Under the pieces are notes generated by a model, which had not been told where the DNA came from, did not search any database, and worked only from the letters and a program-made list of their open reading frames with translations. From Corbicula japonica (Eukaryota; Mollusca; Bivalvia; Venerida; Cyrenidae), in the NCBI GenBank assembly GCA_038501625.1, contig JAZAYU010000123.1, positions 806,001 through 870,000 on the forward strand: a stretch of 64,000 nt of DNA, given 5' to 3'. Positions 1 through 12,000 of the stretch are shown here, piece by piece (the stretch's first letter is position 1; every line of letters begins with the position of its first letter). The position numbers and the translations under genes are program-made.

Positions 1-1922
1 GTCGTTGTCGTCGGCAGTGCCGTCGTCCGGTAGTCCCCCAACTTTAATATGAAATTTAATGTTGCCAATAACATTGAAAGTACTTGTCCTATTAACTCAA
101 TACTTGGAATATATCATCTGCATGAACAACGCCATCTGTGACAACAAGAATGATAACTCCTGTTTCAGTATTTTATTGAGTTATGCCCCTTTCAAATGAC
201 ATTAATATGGAACTTTAATATGAAACCTAATGTTGCCAATAACTTTGAAAGTACTTGTCCTATTCACTTCATACTTGAAATATATCATCTGCATGAACAA
301 CGCCATCTGTGACAACAAGAATGATAACTCCTGTTCCAGTATTTTTTTAGTTATGCCCCTTTCAAATGGCTTTAATATGGAACTTTAATATGAACCTTAA
401 TGTTGCCTATATCTTTGAAAGTACTTTTCCTTTTAACTTTATACTTGGAATATATCATATGCATGAACAACACCATCTCTGAGAACAAGAATGATAACTC
501 CTGTTTCATTTTTTTACTTATGCCCCTTTCAAATGACTTTAATATGAACTTTAATATGAAACTTTATGTTGCCTATAACTTTTGAAAGTACTTGTCCTAT
601 TCACTTCATACTTGAAATATATCATCTGCATGAACAACTCCATCTGTGAAACCAAGAATGATAACTCCAGTTTCAATATTTTTTAAGTCATGCCCCTTTC
701 AAATAAAACTTTAACATGAAACTTATGTTGCCTATAACTTTGAAAGTAATTGTCCTATTCACTTCATACTTGGAACATATCCTCTGCATGAACAACACCA
801 TCTGTGACAACAAGAAAGTTAACTCCTGTTTGACTATTTTATGAGTTATGCCCCTTACACATGCAACTTAAACGTGAAACTTAATGTTGCCTATAACTTT
901 GAAAGTACTTATCCTATTCACTTCATACTTTTGAATATATCATCAGCATGAACAACGTCATGTGTGACAGCAAGAATGATAACTCCAGTTTCAATATTTT
1001 TTGAGTTGTGCTCCTTTCAAATTAAACTTTTACAATGAAATTAATGTTGCTCATAACTTTGAAAGTACTTGTCCTTTCACTTAAAACATGGAATATATCA
1101 TCTTCAGGAACAACAACATCGGTTACAATAAGAACTATAACTTCTGTTTGAATATTTTTTTAGTTATGCCCCTTTCGAATGCAACTTTAACGCGGAACTT
1201 AATTAAGTACTTGTCCTGTTCACTTAATATTCAGAATATATCATCTTCATGAACATCGTCATCACTAACAACAAGAATGATAACTCCTGTTTGACTTTTT
1301 ATGACTTATGTCCCTTTCACATGAAACTTAAACATGAAACTTTATGTTGCCTATATTTTTTAAAGTACTTTTTTATTTACATAATACTTGAAATATTTCA
1401 TCTTCATGAACAACACCATCGGATACAACAACATAACTCCTGAATAATTATTTTTGAGTTACATCCCTTTCAAATGCAACCTAATGTTGCTTATAACTTT
1501 GAAAGTATTTGTCCTATTCACTTAATACTTGGAATATATCATCTGCCTGAACAACGACATTGGTGACAAAAAGAATGAAAACTCCTGTTTGAATATTTTA
1601 TGAGTAATGCCCCTTTCAAATGCAACTTTAACATGAAACATAATGTTGCCTGTAAAATTGAAAGTACTTGTTCAGTTCACTTAATTCTTTGAATATTTCA
1701 TCTGCATGCACATACCAACTGGTGAAGAATGATAACTCAGGTTTCACCATTTTTTTAGTTATTCACCTTTAAAATACAATTAAGGTGACTAGTGTGTTCT
1801 GTGGTGTAGTATTGAAATCAACTTGAATAAAAACATTTTATTATATATGATTAACCATAGGCCCACATTTCAACTTTTTGCCAGCAGGCGACACATGTGT
1901 TCCGCGGAACACAACATTCTAG
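1..1922 (+). mobile_element. Helitron-like (HINE-type) non-autonomous element with tandem repeats, 5' end outside window
   Basis: About ten to eleven diverged tandem units of roughly 145-170 bp fill 30-1790; each unit carries recognisable blocks such as CTTTGAAAGTACTTGTCCT, a GAACAACnCCATC block and ATGCCCCTTTCAAATG. After the array comes a unique tail and then a perfect 16 bp palindrome (GTGTTCCGCGGAACAC, 1897-1912), six bases, and CTAG at 1919-1922 followed by T. A 3' hairpin just before a CTRR terminus is the hallmark of Helitrons/Helentrons, and short Helentron-associated elements with internal tandem arrays are well known from bivalves. The GC-rich CGTCGGC head at 1-40 resembles the head of the element at 27247. 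No Rep/helicase coding sequence is present, so the copy would be non-autonomous. The family assignment is inference from structure. Confidence 0.6.
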
Positions 1923-2402
1923 TATTTATTTATGATATAATTACTAGCCTTCATAAATTCCAGCTCAGAAAAAGATATTAAAATTTTCTGGTTAATTTAT
2001 GTTTATCCATTCTGCAGGAATTAAAAAAAGCAGACAGAGCTATACAGATATTCCTAAATGTTTCTTTGGCAAGATTTTTACATTTGAAGTATATTGGCTG
2101 TATTAGATGACTTAAATATTTTGTGACTATATAGAATATTAAAAAAAAAAAATGTTTCAAAGTGGCAAATGTGAAGAGAGTTGGATTCCAAGTTTATCTT
2201 GAAATGTTCATCCTTTGTTCCTACCTCTGTTTGTTTGACAATGCCATAAGATTGGTTAAATGTTGTTTGGTTTTGCCTGCAACAAAGTTGAGTTGATGAG
2301 TGGGTTGGAGCTAATTCTTGAAGACAACTTGTACTTGCTTTTTGGCTGTATGGAGAGGCCATGTTTTCCTAGTAGGCATATTTGACTGTTTTACTATTTT
2401 AG
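1923..2402 (+). other. Intron sequence with a SINE-like fragment just before the first visible exon
   Basis: No coding exon was found here. The segment 2280-2396 is similar to parts of the SINE-like copies at 39005 and 62270-62590 (shared GTGGGTTGGAG and TGGAGAGGC blocks). The fragment ends only a few bases before the acceptor at 2401-2402, so repeat DNA lies within the likely polypyrimidine/branch region of that exon. Confidence 0.4.
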
Positions 2403-5400
2403 CCGTGTGTTGAGAAAGGATAATCCAATATATACTAAGACAGATTTAGATTTAAAAGAAAGAGAAGAACTTGAACAGGATCTAAAGGTAATATTTTGGT
2501 CTTTCTCTATTAACTTCTTACTTACATTTTAGTAAATTAATGTTAAATGACATGTAATTTATAAAAAAACAGCTGATGTAAAATTCATCACATGTTCGTA
2601 TCAAGACAAAACAGAAGCACAAGCTGAGCTACCTTGTCTTCTATATAACTCATTGACATGTATATATGTGTTGTATCCCACGTTTGACCAGTGTAGAACC
2701 CTATCAGACTGTATGGGTGTGCAGGCTGGTCTAAATCTACCTTGGTTGCAAATTGGGTATAAGAAATAAAAGGATTCACAAAATAGAGCATAGTGACTAA
2801 TCTACATCTTGTCTCTTAATTCTAGCAGTTGATAGATTTGGCGACTGGACTTGATTTTGACAAGCAATCAGGTACCAGAATCATAAGAGATCAGAGACCA
2901 TTCTCAAAATTGTACCTTTTCATTGGTCCTTTAAAATTTTGGTGAATGAAACTAATTTTAAAGTCAATTGCTTACAGTCTTAGCTAAATGACATTGGGCA
3001 CATCAGCTACTTCAGATTGAAGACTGGGACGAGTAACAAACTAGCTTGCAATTGGTGGTTTGAGAGGCTGAACTCAGTTTTAGCCAATCAGATGCATGAG
3101 ATCTGGTAGACTGGTCTTCTGTCTCTGTTTTGTGAGCTTAGCCTCTGACTTTATCTCAGTTTTATTGGCAGGTAGAGGTACTCTGTCAATGCACAGCAAA
3201 GTGAAGTGCATCTTCTTTTCTTGGGGTGATTATTGTTGCAGTTTCATTCTATAATACAAAGTTTGTTGGTATTTGTCTGTCATGACCATAAAACCTTGTT
3301 TTGGAAATGTAGGAAGTGGGAGTATCAGCTTTTGGTAAGAGCCTTGGCTCAAGTATATGCTGATTGTTTCAGTCTCCAAGCAGGTAGGAGTGTTATGACA
3401 TTGGTCACATATGTTTCAGACCTGGTCTTCCGATATAAGGAATGCTGAGAGTACAATGGGAACACTGGAGAATGATGTGGCAGGGGAAGACGACTCTGAT
3501 CTACCTCCAATCAGATCAGGAAAAATAACTCTTACTGCTGAAGGGGTAAACAAGTTGTTGTTTGTACATGTATTGAAATATATACAGAAACTACAAGTTC
3601 GATGAAAAAGAAATACACAAACTTTAATTTCAATTAAAAATAAATATAGAAGCTATAAATTTAAGAAAAATAACTTACAGAATCAACAAGTTTATAATAG
3701 AGTGTACAACACATATTATTGGGATTAATAATTGATCTATGGGTGCAGCCAGTTCATTTACCATTCACTTATTAATGTGATTGTTTTATTAGTTTATTGT
3801 TTTCCCATCTCTGATTATACAAGGGAAAATGTCAGTAACTTCTAGGCTTGTTGTCTTCTGGGTTATTGTTTCATAAACACAATAATGAAAAATACATGTA
3901 TGTAAAGGCACCATAAAACAAACAGGCAAATCCAGTTTGTTACAGGTTTTGTTGTTAATAATAAATTAATATGTATTGACCAATATTTCTGTCTGTATCC
4001 AATTAATCTTGGTCAGATTTAAACCATATAAATATACACTCAAAGAAAAAATATACAACTTTAACATAAAGCTAATATTTTTTAAACTACATTTGATATT
4101 TTGATATTGTTTTATAAAAAAAATATTTTTGCATACTAAACATTACTTTCCTTGTTAAATGGTCATCAAACACTTCTCAGACTAGAAGTATATAAAACTT
4201 CCAAATTGCATAGATTTCATGTCTGTTGCATTTCTTCTTTCTTTCAGTATATGTTTTAAGTTCTTACAGGGTAATCAACTTATGTTTGTTTTCACAGTAA
4301 TTAAGGAATTAAGGTTAATAACCATGAAGCTCAATTTCATGTTGAAAATCCTAATTAATTAATACTGTATATAAAGGCTTGGAGACTTAAGTGGACACCT
4401 GTAAGATGGGGTCATGACTCGCCTGTCCATTTACTGGAATATTCGTTACATCAACGTTGAATAAGTCTAAAAAGGGTTGTACCTGTGTTAATCTATTATA
4501 TATTTTCCGCTTAAAAAAATGATCTGTGGCTAGTGTGCAGATTTCCCTCAATATCAATAATACAGCCATTGTTTTCAACGGGTGAAAGTAAGATATAGAA
4601 AGGCTTTAATAAGAAAAAACTGTTAACTAAAAATTATGAAAAAAACATATTATCAGGCTTGTGAATAGTCTATATCTGTGTTTCAAACTTTGAACATAAT
4701 TTTGAGGAGAAAATCTGAAGGAAATCTGATAACATTGCAGTTCATGTTTATTTGTCTAGTAGTAAAATTCTGTTACCAAACTAACTTTTGATCTGGAAAA
4801 AAGTGGTCTTATCGTTGGGGTGGTCTGTATTTTGGGTTGGAAACTAGTGCAAATCTGTAAAAACAGACAGTGAAATAGTGATCTCAAGATCGAATTTGTC
4901 TCAGTTTTTGGATGGTTGTAATAAGGCTCCAGTTGTACTGTAATGTCAGCAATCTTTATTTCAGGCCAAATCCAGCAAGCCAGAGACAAAAACCAATAAG
5001 AGGGTGATGCCAAGGGAATATAGAGATTGGGACAAGTAGGCTTTTACTTAAATTATTTTTGTTATTATTATTTGATGTACCATGACTTGTGCTTAATGCA
5101 TATGCTTAATGCATATGTCTTGAAATTTACAGTGACTTTGGATTGAAACTCAGATTTACTGGTTGAAAATTAATTTAAAAAGTATGTGACAACTAAGATG
5201 GTTTGATGGCAATATGACAATTGTCTACACAATTATCTGCAATATATATAATATTTTTGTCTGGTATGTAATCTATTCATATGAAAAGAAGAGATAACTC
5301 CTCAAGCTTGACCCAAATTAAATAGATGAAAAGTTGATGAAAAGCTATTAATAATGAGGTCTTCTAAATAAAACATACAATTGATCAATAATGAAAACCA

Positions 5401-6017
5401 TAGACTGAAATACTGTAGACAATAATGTTACGATATCATTCATTCAACAGGTATTTCTTAAAAATATATTTTAAAAATATTTATATTTTGATAAGATTGA
5501 ACATGAGAATATATTCCAGGTAATCATACTAGGATAGGAAAACTTCTTTATCGAGTCTTAATCGAGTGACAGGTCTGATCTAGCTGCTGATTTTAAACTA
5601 AGATGAGAAAAGATGTTGAGTGATTACCAGTTCTAATGAACTGAACTCTTTACTCCATATATATGCCTTTATGGCATGGGTGATCACTGTAAATCCAGAT
5701 CAGCCGGATCATCTTTGCCATCTGATCAGGATCTGTACTGTTCACATTTTGGTCAGAAATAACGGGAAAATGCTAACAGTGTAGATCCTGATCAGATGGC
5801 AGGGATGTACCAACTGATCAGGATCTGCACTGGTTGCATTTTCAATAAAGGTGTATTTATGAAGGAAATGGTTAAACAAGAGACTTTTTGTTTCCTTCCA
5901 GGATAGATGTAGAGAAAGAGTTGGAGAAGGTAGATGATGAAGGCAGGAAAGGAACAGAACGAACACTTATAGCTAACAAAGATGTTCAGAATCTGCCTGA
6001 CCACATTGACACCAAAG
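2403..6017 (+). other. SPAG1: SPAG1 N-terminal conserved exons (4 exons)
   Basis: Exons 2403-2487 (starting with one base that completes the previous codon, then RVLRKDNP), 3420-3545 (TWSSDIRN to TLTAEG), 4965-5035 (AKSSKPET to DWDK) and 5902-6017 (IDVEKE to DTKG). They correspond to the region before the first TPR cluster in vertebrate SPAG1, where the blocks LRKD, DLPP.R, PR.Y..WDK and D.EKE are conserved. The in-frame continuity of four separate short exons is strong support for a live gene. Confidence 0.85.
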
Positions 6018-9000
6018 GTACGTATTGAGTTTTTATGATTGTTGGTATTAACACTTTACTCTATATAATTATATGGCTTTTATTGCATGTGTAAGCAGTG
6101 CAGATGGCGATTACCTTGCACCCCCATGCCATCGGATCTGGATCTGGATCAACACTGGTTGTTTCTTGAACAGAAATATCCCAGTGACATTGTCAGTGTA
6201 GATCCTTATCAGACATCACAGATGAGCCTGCTGATGTGGATCTTCACTGTTCCCACATTGGATAACCACAGTCTTATCCCATAGAGTAAAGTAACTGATT
6301 GCCAGCCAGATATAACTTATTATGCTAGGGATCATTGACTTTAATTAAAAATGTCACATTCCTGTAAATAGATCCGGTCTTTTATCTTTGCCATACTTGA
6401 GTTGACTTGTTTGATGTCTTGGTCAAGTTAAATTACTCATTTAGAATCCTTTTTAATTCAATGTATGTGCAGTGCAAATATAAAAATGTACATACATGTT
6501 TAGTTTAACTGAAGGTGAAATGGGTTGTTTTTCAGGAATTTATTAAATAATTATGCATTTATAAAAAATACCGATATGGAGATCAGGGACATGATTGACA
6601 CTGAAACTAATATCAGCTAATTGGTGTTCATAGGTTTATCTGAAGGAGAGAAGTTGTTAAAAGCCAATAGAGAGAAAGACAAAGGAAATGAGGTAATTAT
6701 TATGAAACCTTCTGTTAAATTTATATGTTCTATTTTTGATTACATTCATAAGTAATTGGAAAACCTAAAAGATACATCCAAATCCTTCTAAAACAATTTC
6801 AAATTTATTTTTTATTTAAGTTTTGAATAACCAGGATAGTCATAACTGAATCACAGATTTGTGCATAAAGTTACACTTATTTAATTGAATTGGAAAGTAC
6901 TACTATCAGAATTGTTCAAGTTGTATTTTAATGATCATGTTAGCTAAATATTACTGTGTGTTTGTTGTTGTTTTTTTTTCAGGCATTCAGATCCAATGAT
7001 TTTAAGGAAGCAATAACATATTATTCGAGGAGTATTTCACTTCTACCAACTGCTGCCTCCTACAACAACAGGGCTTTAGCATGTAAGTGTTAACCATGTA
7101 ACATGACTGTATGTCATATCCAGGCTTGTATACGTTTACATTAACATTCTTTGGGCTTTTATCTATGTGTTAACTTAGCTGAAAAATGCACACATTCAAT
7201 TAAGTCCAAAGTATTTCAGGGATTTCAATAGATGCAGATTCTTGCATTTTGATGCAAGAAGATTAGAATATTTCTCTTTTGACCTGACCTTATTCTGAGC
7301 TTGGGATCATGTTGATTTTGGAGTATTTTATATTTATTGCAAAGAAAAAAAAGTTTTCTTCACTTCAAGAAAGCATTGTTCCATTCAGCAAGATTCTTGA
7401 AATAGCTCTCTCTAGGTTCAGGAGTTAATTTGGCACATGTGAGTAAGTAAGATTTCGATACCCAGACTCTTGGCTCAAAAAACATAATCTAAATAATCAT
7501 TGCCTTAACACTGATTTTGTATTTGTGTTTCCTATGTGGCAGATTTGAAGACATCAGAGTGGCAGAAAGCTGTCAGTGATACCAATACAGTGCTGGACTT
7601 GGAGCCAGATAATGTTAAAGGTAGGTGTAAGTGAGGCTACCTGATGCAAATGGAGTGGATTCTTTGCCATCTGTTTAGGATCTATACTATTTGCTTTTTG
7701 ATTTATTAGGATTTTTCTGACCAAAAAGCGAACAGTGCAGATACTGATAACTCAGCATGGATGTGCCAGCTGATCTGGATATACACTATTTGCCCATGTG
7801 ATAACAGGCATATATAAATGGAGGAAAGGATTAAAAGATGTTACTGATTTGAAGTATTAAACTCCTAACAAGATAATAATCTTTTCTTAACTCCATAACT
7901 GTGAACCTTTGTAGTTGATGCCCAAGTGAGATATTCTTTAAAAAAATAAGTGGAAAAGTTAATCATTATAAGGAAAGGAAATGGATTTTGGCATAAAAAG
8001 CCAGAGAATATAATATGTAACAGCATTTTATGTGCAACCTGTGACTCACACCAAAGCAATGTTTGCTGTGTCAAGTTCTGTTACTAAATAGACACACCTT
8101 TATTGTGTGGGCAAACAGTGTAGACCCAGATCAGCCGGCACATCCGGGCCGTCTGACCAGGATCTGCACTGTTTGCTTTTTGATTTGTTAGGTTATTTCT
8201 GACCAAAATGCGACCAATGCAGATCCTGATCTGGATATACACTGGTCGCACTTGTGTAAAAATGCATATATATGGAGGAAAGGGTTAATCTTACGTACAG
8301 TGATGAGGCAGTGAAATACTTTTCTGATGTTTAAAAGTATCAGTTAGTTTCAAACATACTCATTTGTAAAACATCAGTATGACAATGAGTTTTTCTTGCA
8401 GCATTACTGAGAAGGGGGACAGCTTACAAAGGTTTGAAAAAGTTGGAGAAAGCAAGAGAAGATCTTGATAATGTACTGAAAATGGAACCTAACAACAAAA
8501 GAGCACAGGTAAATACGATTTCAGAATATCTAATAACTTGGATTTTATAGCTAGTAATTGAAACAACATATTAAATACAACCTAACTCTTTACATCGTTA
8601 ATTTATTGCATGGGTAAACAGTAGACTAAGGTCAGCTCGCACATTTATGTCGTCTTATCAGGATCTGTACTGTTAAGCTTTTAGAGTCATTAGGTTATTT
8701 CTGCCCAAGAACTGGAAAGTGAAGATCCTTATCAGAAGGCACCGGTGTGCTGGCTGATCTGGATCTACACTGGTCCTACACTTGGTAAAAGGCATACACA
8801 TGTCAATGGAGTTAACGGTTAATATTTATCAACAATCCTCCTTAGTTTATAAACAGGTATTATCTTATTCAACAAAATGTAAGTTGAAACAGCTAATTTA
8901 AAGATAAAAGAATGTTACAAGTCAGCTTGGATAACATGGTCAAGGTCATCATCACTCTAAAATGTTTATGGAACTTCATTCTCAGCCACCATTTTTTAAA

Positions 9001-12000
9001 TTCATTACAAAAAGTTTATTTCTAAGAAGTAAATCATTTTTCTAACCATTGTAACACTGTTGCTTGCTTTGAAAACAGGAGTTATTGGAACAGATTGATA
9101 AAGAAAAACAAGAGAAGAAAAAGAAAGGAACAAGAATGGTGATCGAGGATGTTGATGGTGAAGAGGAGGCAGAAAAGGGAGACAATTCTAATGCTACCTC
9201 CAGTGGAGATCATGTAAAGGGGGGTAACTCTAGAGTGTCATCATCAACAACTAATAGTGGAGACAAACCAGAGCAGAAAACTTCTAGAAGAATGAAAATT
9301 GAAGAGGTTGATAGTGACAGTGATAATGAAGAGGAAGTTATAAGTATTGGTTCTAAGCTGAGTGTTAATCATGGACAAGAGAGAAAAGAAGTTTTAATGA
9401 ATGGACATGTTACCCCAGATGAACAACACAAAAATTCTCCTAGTCCAGAAGTAGACAATAATGGTTCAAAAAATACAACTGATAAAAATAAACAAATATG
9501 GGATGATAGTGAACTGGAAAATGATAGTAATAAAATGCAACAAGAGGACACTAACAAATGTGAGGAAAGTACAAGGAGGGTAACAAATAATAGTGACAGT
9601 TTACATGCAAGCAGTATTGAAGAAAAAGCAGATGTAGAGAATATAAATGAAGAAGACAATTCAGATAATGTTGACAAGGAAGAAGATAGAGATGCAGATT
9701 CTGAATCTAGTTCTGAGACAGACTTTGTTGAGGCGTCAGAACAGCTACAGAGACCTGTGTTCTATATGAAGGAACTACCAGCAGCAACTGTTAAGATTAA
9801 AGATGATGCTACCACATTGTTCAGAAGTGGCCAGTATGGAGAAGCTTGCCTGAAGTACTCTAAAGTTATTGAAATGCTGGAAAAAGGTATAATCTTCAAA
9901 AATATTTTCAATTATAATAACAACATTTTTTATTCTGAGACTTGATTTTATTTTAAATTGAAGAACAAGAAGGCTTTAGCTAAGTTCTAGATTTATGAAA
10001 ATCAAAAGTTTTAAACCTAACCCTCTCCTCCAAAGATACACCTTTATTGCAATGGCGAACAGTTTAGATCCAGATCAGCCGGCACATCTGTGCCGTCTGA
10101 TCAGGATCTAAACTGTTCGCTTTTTGATTTGTTAAGTTATTTCTGACCAAATGCGACCAGTACAGATCCTGATCAGATGACACTGATCTGGATCTACACT
10201 GGTCGCACATGTGTAATAGTGTGTATATATGGAGGAAAGTTTTAAACCCTAAGTTTAACTGTGTATTGTTTCTGTAGATAAAGTATTGTACAAGATGAAG
10301 ACCTGGCAGAAATAGTATCTTCAAAGTGTGAAACCCAGAGCCATGAGAAATTTATTTCTCTTAACACAAAACTAATTTTAGATTATAATTGATTAAAGCT
10401 TGTTTATCAGGTGAAGATCAGATTGTGAATCTGTCTTTGATGTACAGTAATCGTGCAGCATGCCATCTCAAGACTGGGGATTTACCTCAAGCTGTCAAGG
10501 ACTGTAACTCTTCACTACAGCTGATTCCACACCAAGTTAAATCACTGCTGAGAAGGGCCGTAGCTTATGAACATCTGGAGAGGTAAGGGCTCTCACTGCT
10601 GTCTTATATTACTGTTAAGAAAGACTGTATCGTACATTCATGAAGAGAGCCAAGTGTTAAACCTGCAGAGTTAACCCTGAATTCCATCGATACAACTTTA
10701 TTACGTTTATGACTAAAATATAGCCATTTCATACCATTTCTTTCAAACTTTTAAGTTATATTGCTTATGACAACAAGATAATGCAGCAATAATCTGTAGA
10801 TCAAGGTCACATTTGACAGGAGTTATTTGGATTTTGTCAGAAAAATAAAATGAAGATTTCACCCAGCCATAAATCTTAATATTTCTTCATTATACATTTT
10901 AATTGTATTAAGTATTATGCATGACAACATTATGTTATGTGTAAGTGTATTATGTATACATGACAATCTATACATGTAGGTCCAGTTCTCGTTCAATTTG
11001 AAATAGTTATGCCCATGTTTTTACTCTGTCGAGCAATGTTTATATATGAAGTTGTTTATGTTTTACAGGTACAGCTTGGCATACATAGACTACAGACATG
11101 TGTTATTGTTAGATTCCAAGGTTGATCAGGCTCATCTAGGCACAAAACGGTAAGACACATCTGAACAGGTGAAGCATACACGTATGTTGATATGGGAACT
11201 GCAATACTTCCTCTACAAATATGCTATGTGTCCAATTGCACTTGGAAATTCCCCAAGGTATTGAAAGCAGAATTTATTTAACATGGATTTTGTTCTATAT
11301 CAGATCAAGTACATTTCCTTGAGACTTGATTGAGTGAATTGTCAATCACAACACTAATAATCACTGAAAATATCAAGAGCATTAAGTTTTTAAAGTTCTA
11401 AATAATATACTGAACAAAAATAAAAAGTATCCCAGTCTTCGCGAAAGGGATGAAAAACTGTCAGTCATCCGGTCTGGTGAAAAAAAAATTCTTCCAGACC
11501 GAAAAAGAATATCGCCAGACCGAAACAAAAACAATTATATTCTTCATAAAACAAGCTTATTTCACTATATTTATGCTACACATACATTGGAACCAATCAA
11601 ATAGCTCTATTTTCGCTTTTACCCTCACACATGTTACAAAACAACAATACAGATTATTAAATCTATTTTATTCTTGAAAAAAATGACAAAAATAAATATG
11701 GCAAGGTCTTTCTGTGCCAGATGATATGAATTTGCCTTGGCACTTCCACTTATGTCCAATGAAACTTATCTAGCAGTCTGCATCTGTTGCTGGAACTTGG
11801 CATCTCCAACAGCCTTCTTGTGCTGTGGTCTAAAAAAATAAAAAACAGTTCTAAATATATTGGAGGCCTTACTTTTCAGACACAAATTACAGTATACTAC
11901 ATTGATTCAGTTATGGAACAATAATTCACAAATGGAAATTCATACTGCCATTAAGTAAATAAATATAGATATAAGTAAAAAATCGCGCTAAAACATCAAA

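Larger units (their letters stand above)
6634..8508 (+). other. SPAG1: SPAG1 TPR cluster 1 with intact carboxylate clamp
   Basis: Exons 6634-6692, 6983-7082, 7543-7620 and 8402-8508 encode three TPR motifs. The clamp positions that bind the EEVD tail of HSP70/HSP90 are all present: Lys and Asn in KDKGNEAF, Asn in YNNRALAY, Lys and Arg in VKALLRRGTAY. This predicts a chaperone-binding cluster. Spacing of helices matches the 34-residue TPR period. Confidence 0.88.

Noticed and set aside
9369..9677. 102-codon Ser/Leu-rich frame antisense to the SPAG1 linker
   Set aside because: Shadow of the acidic Ser/Asp/Glu-rich coding exon.
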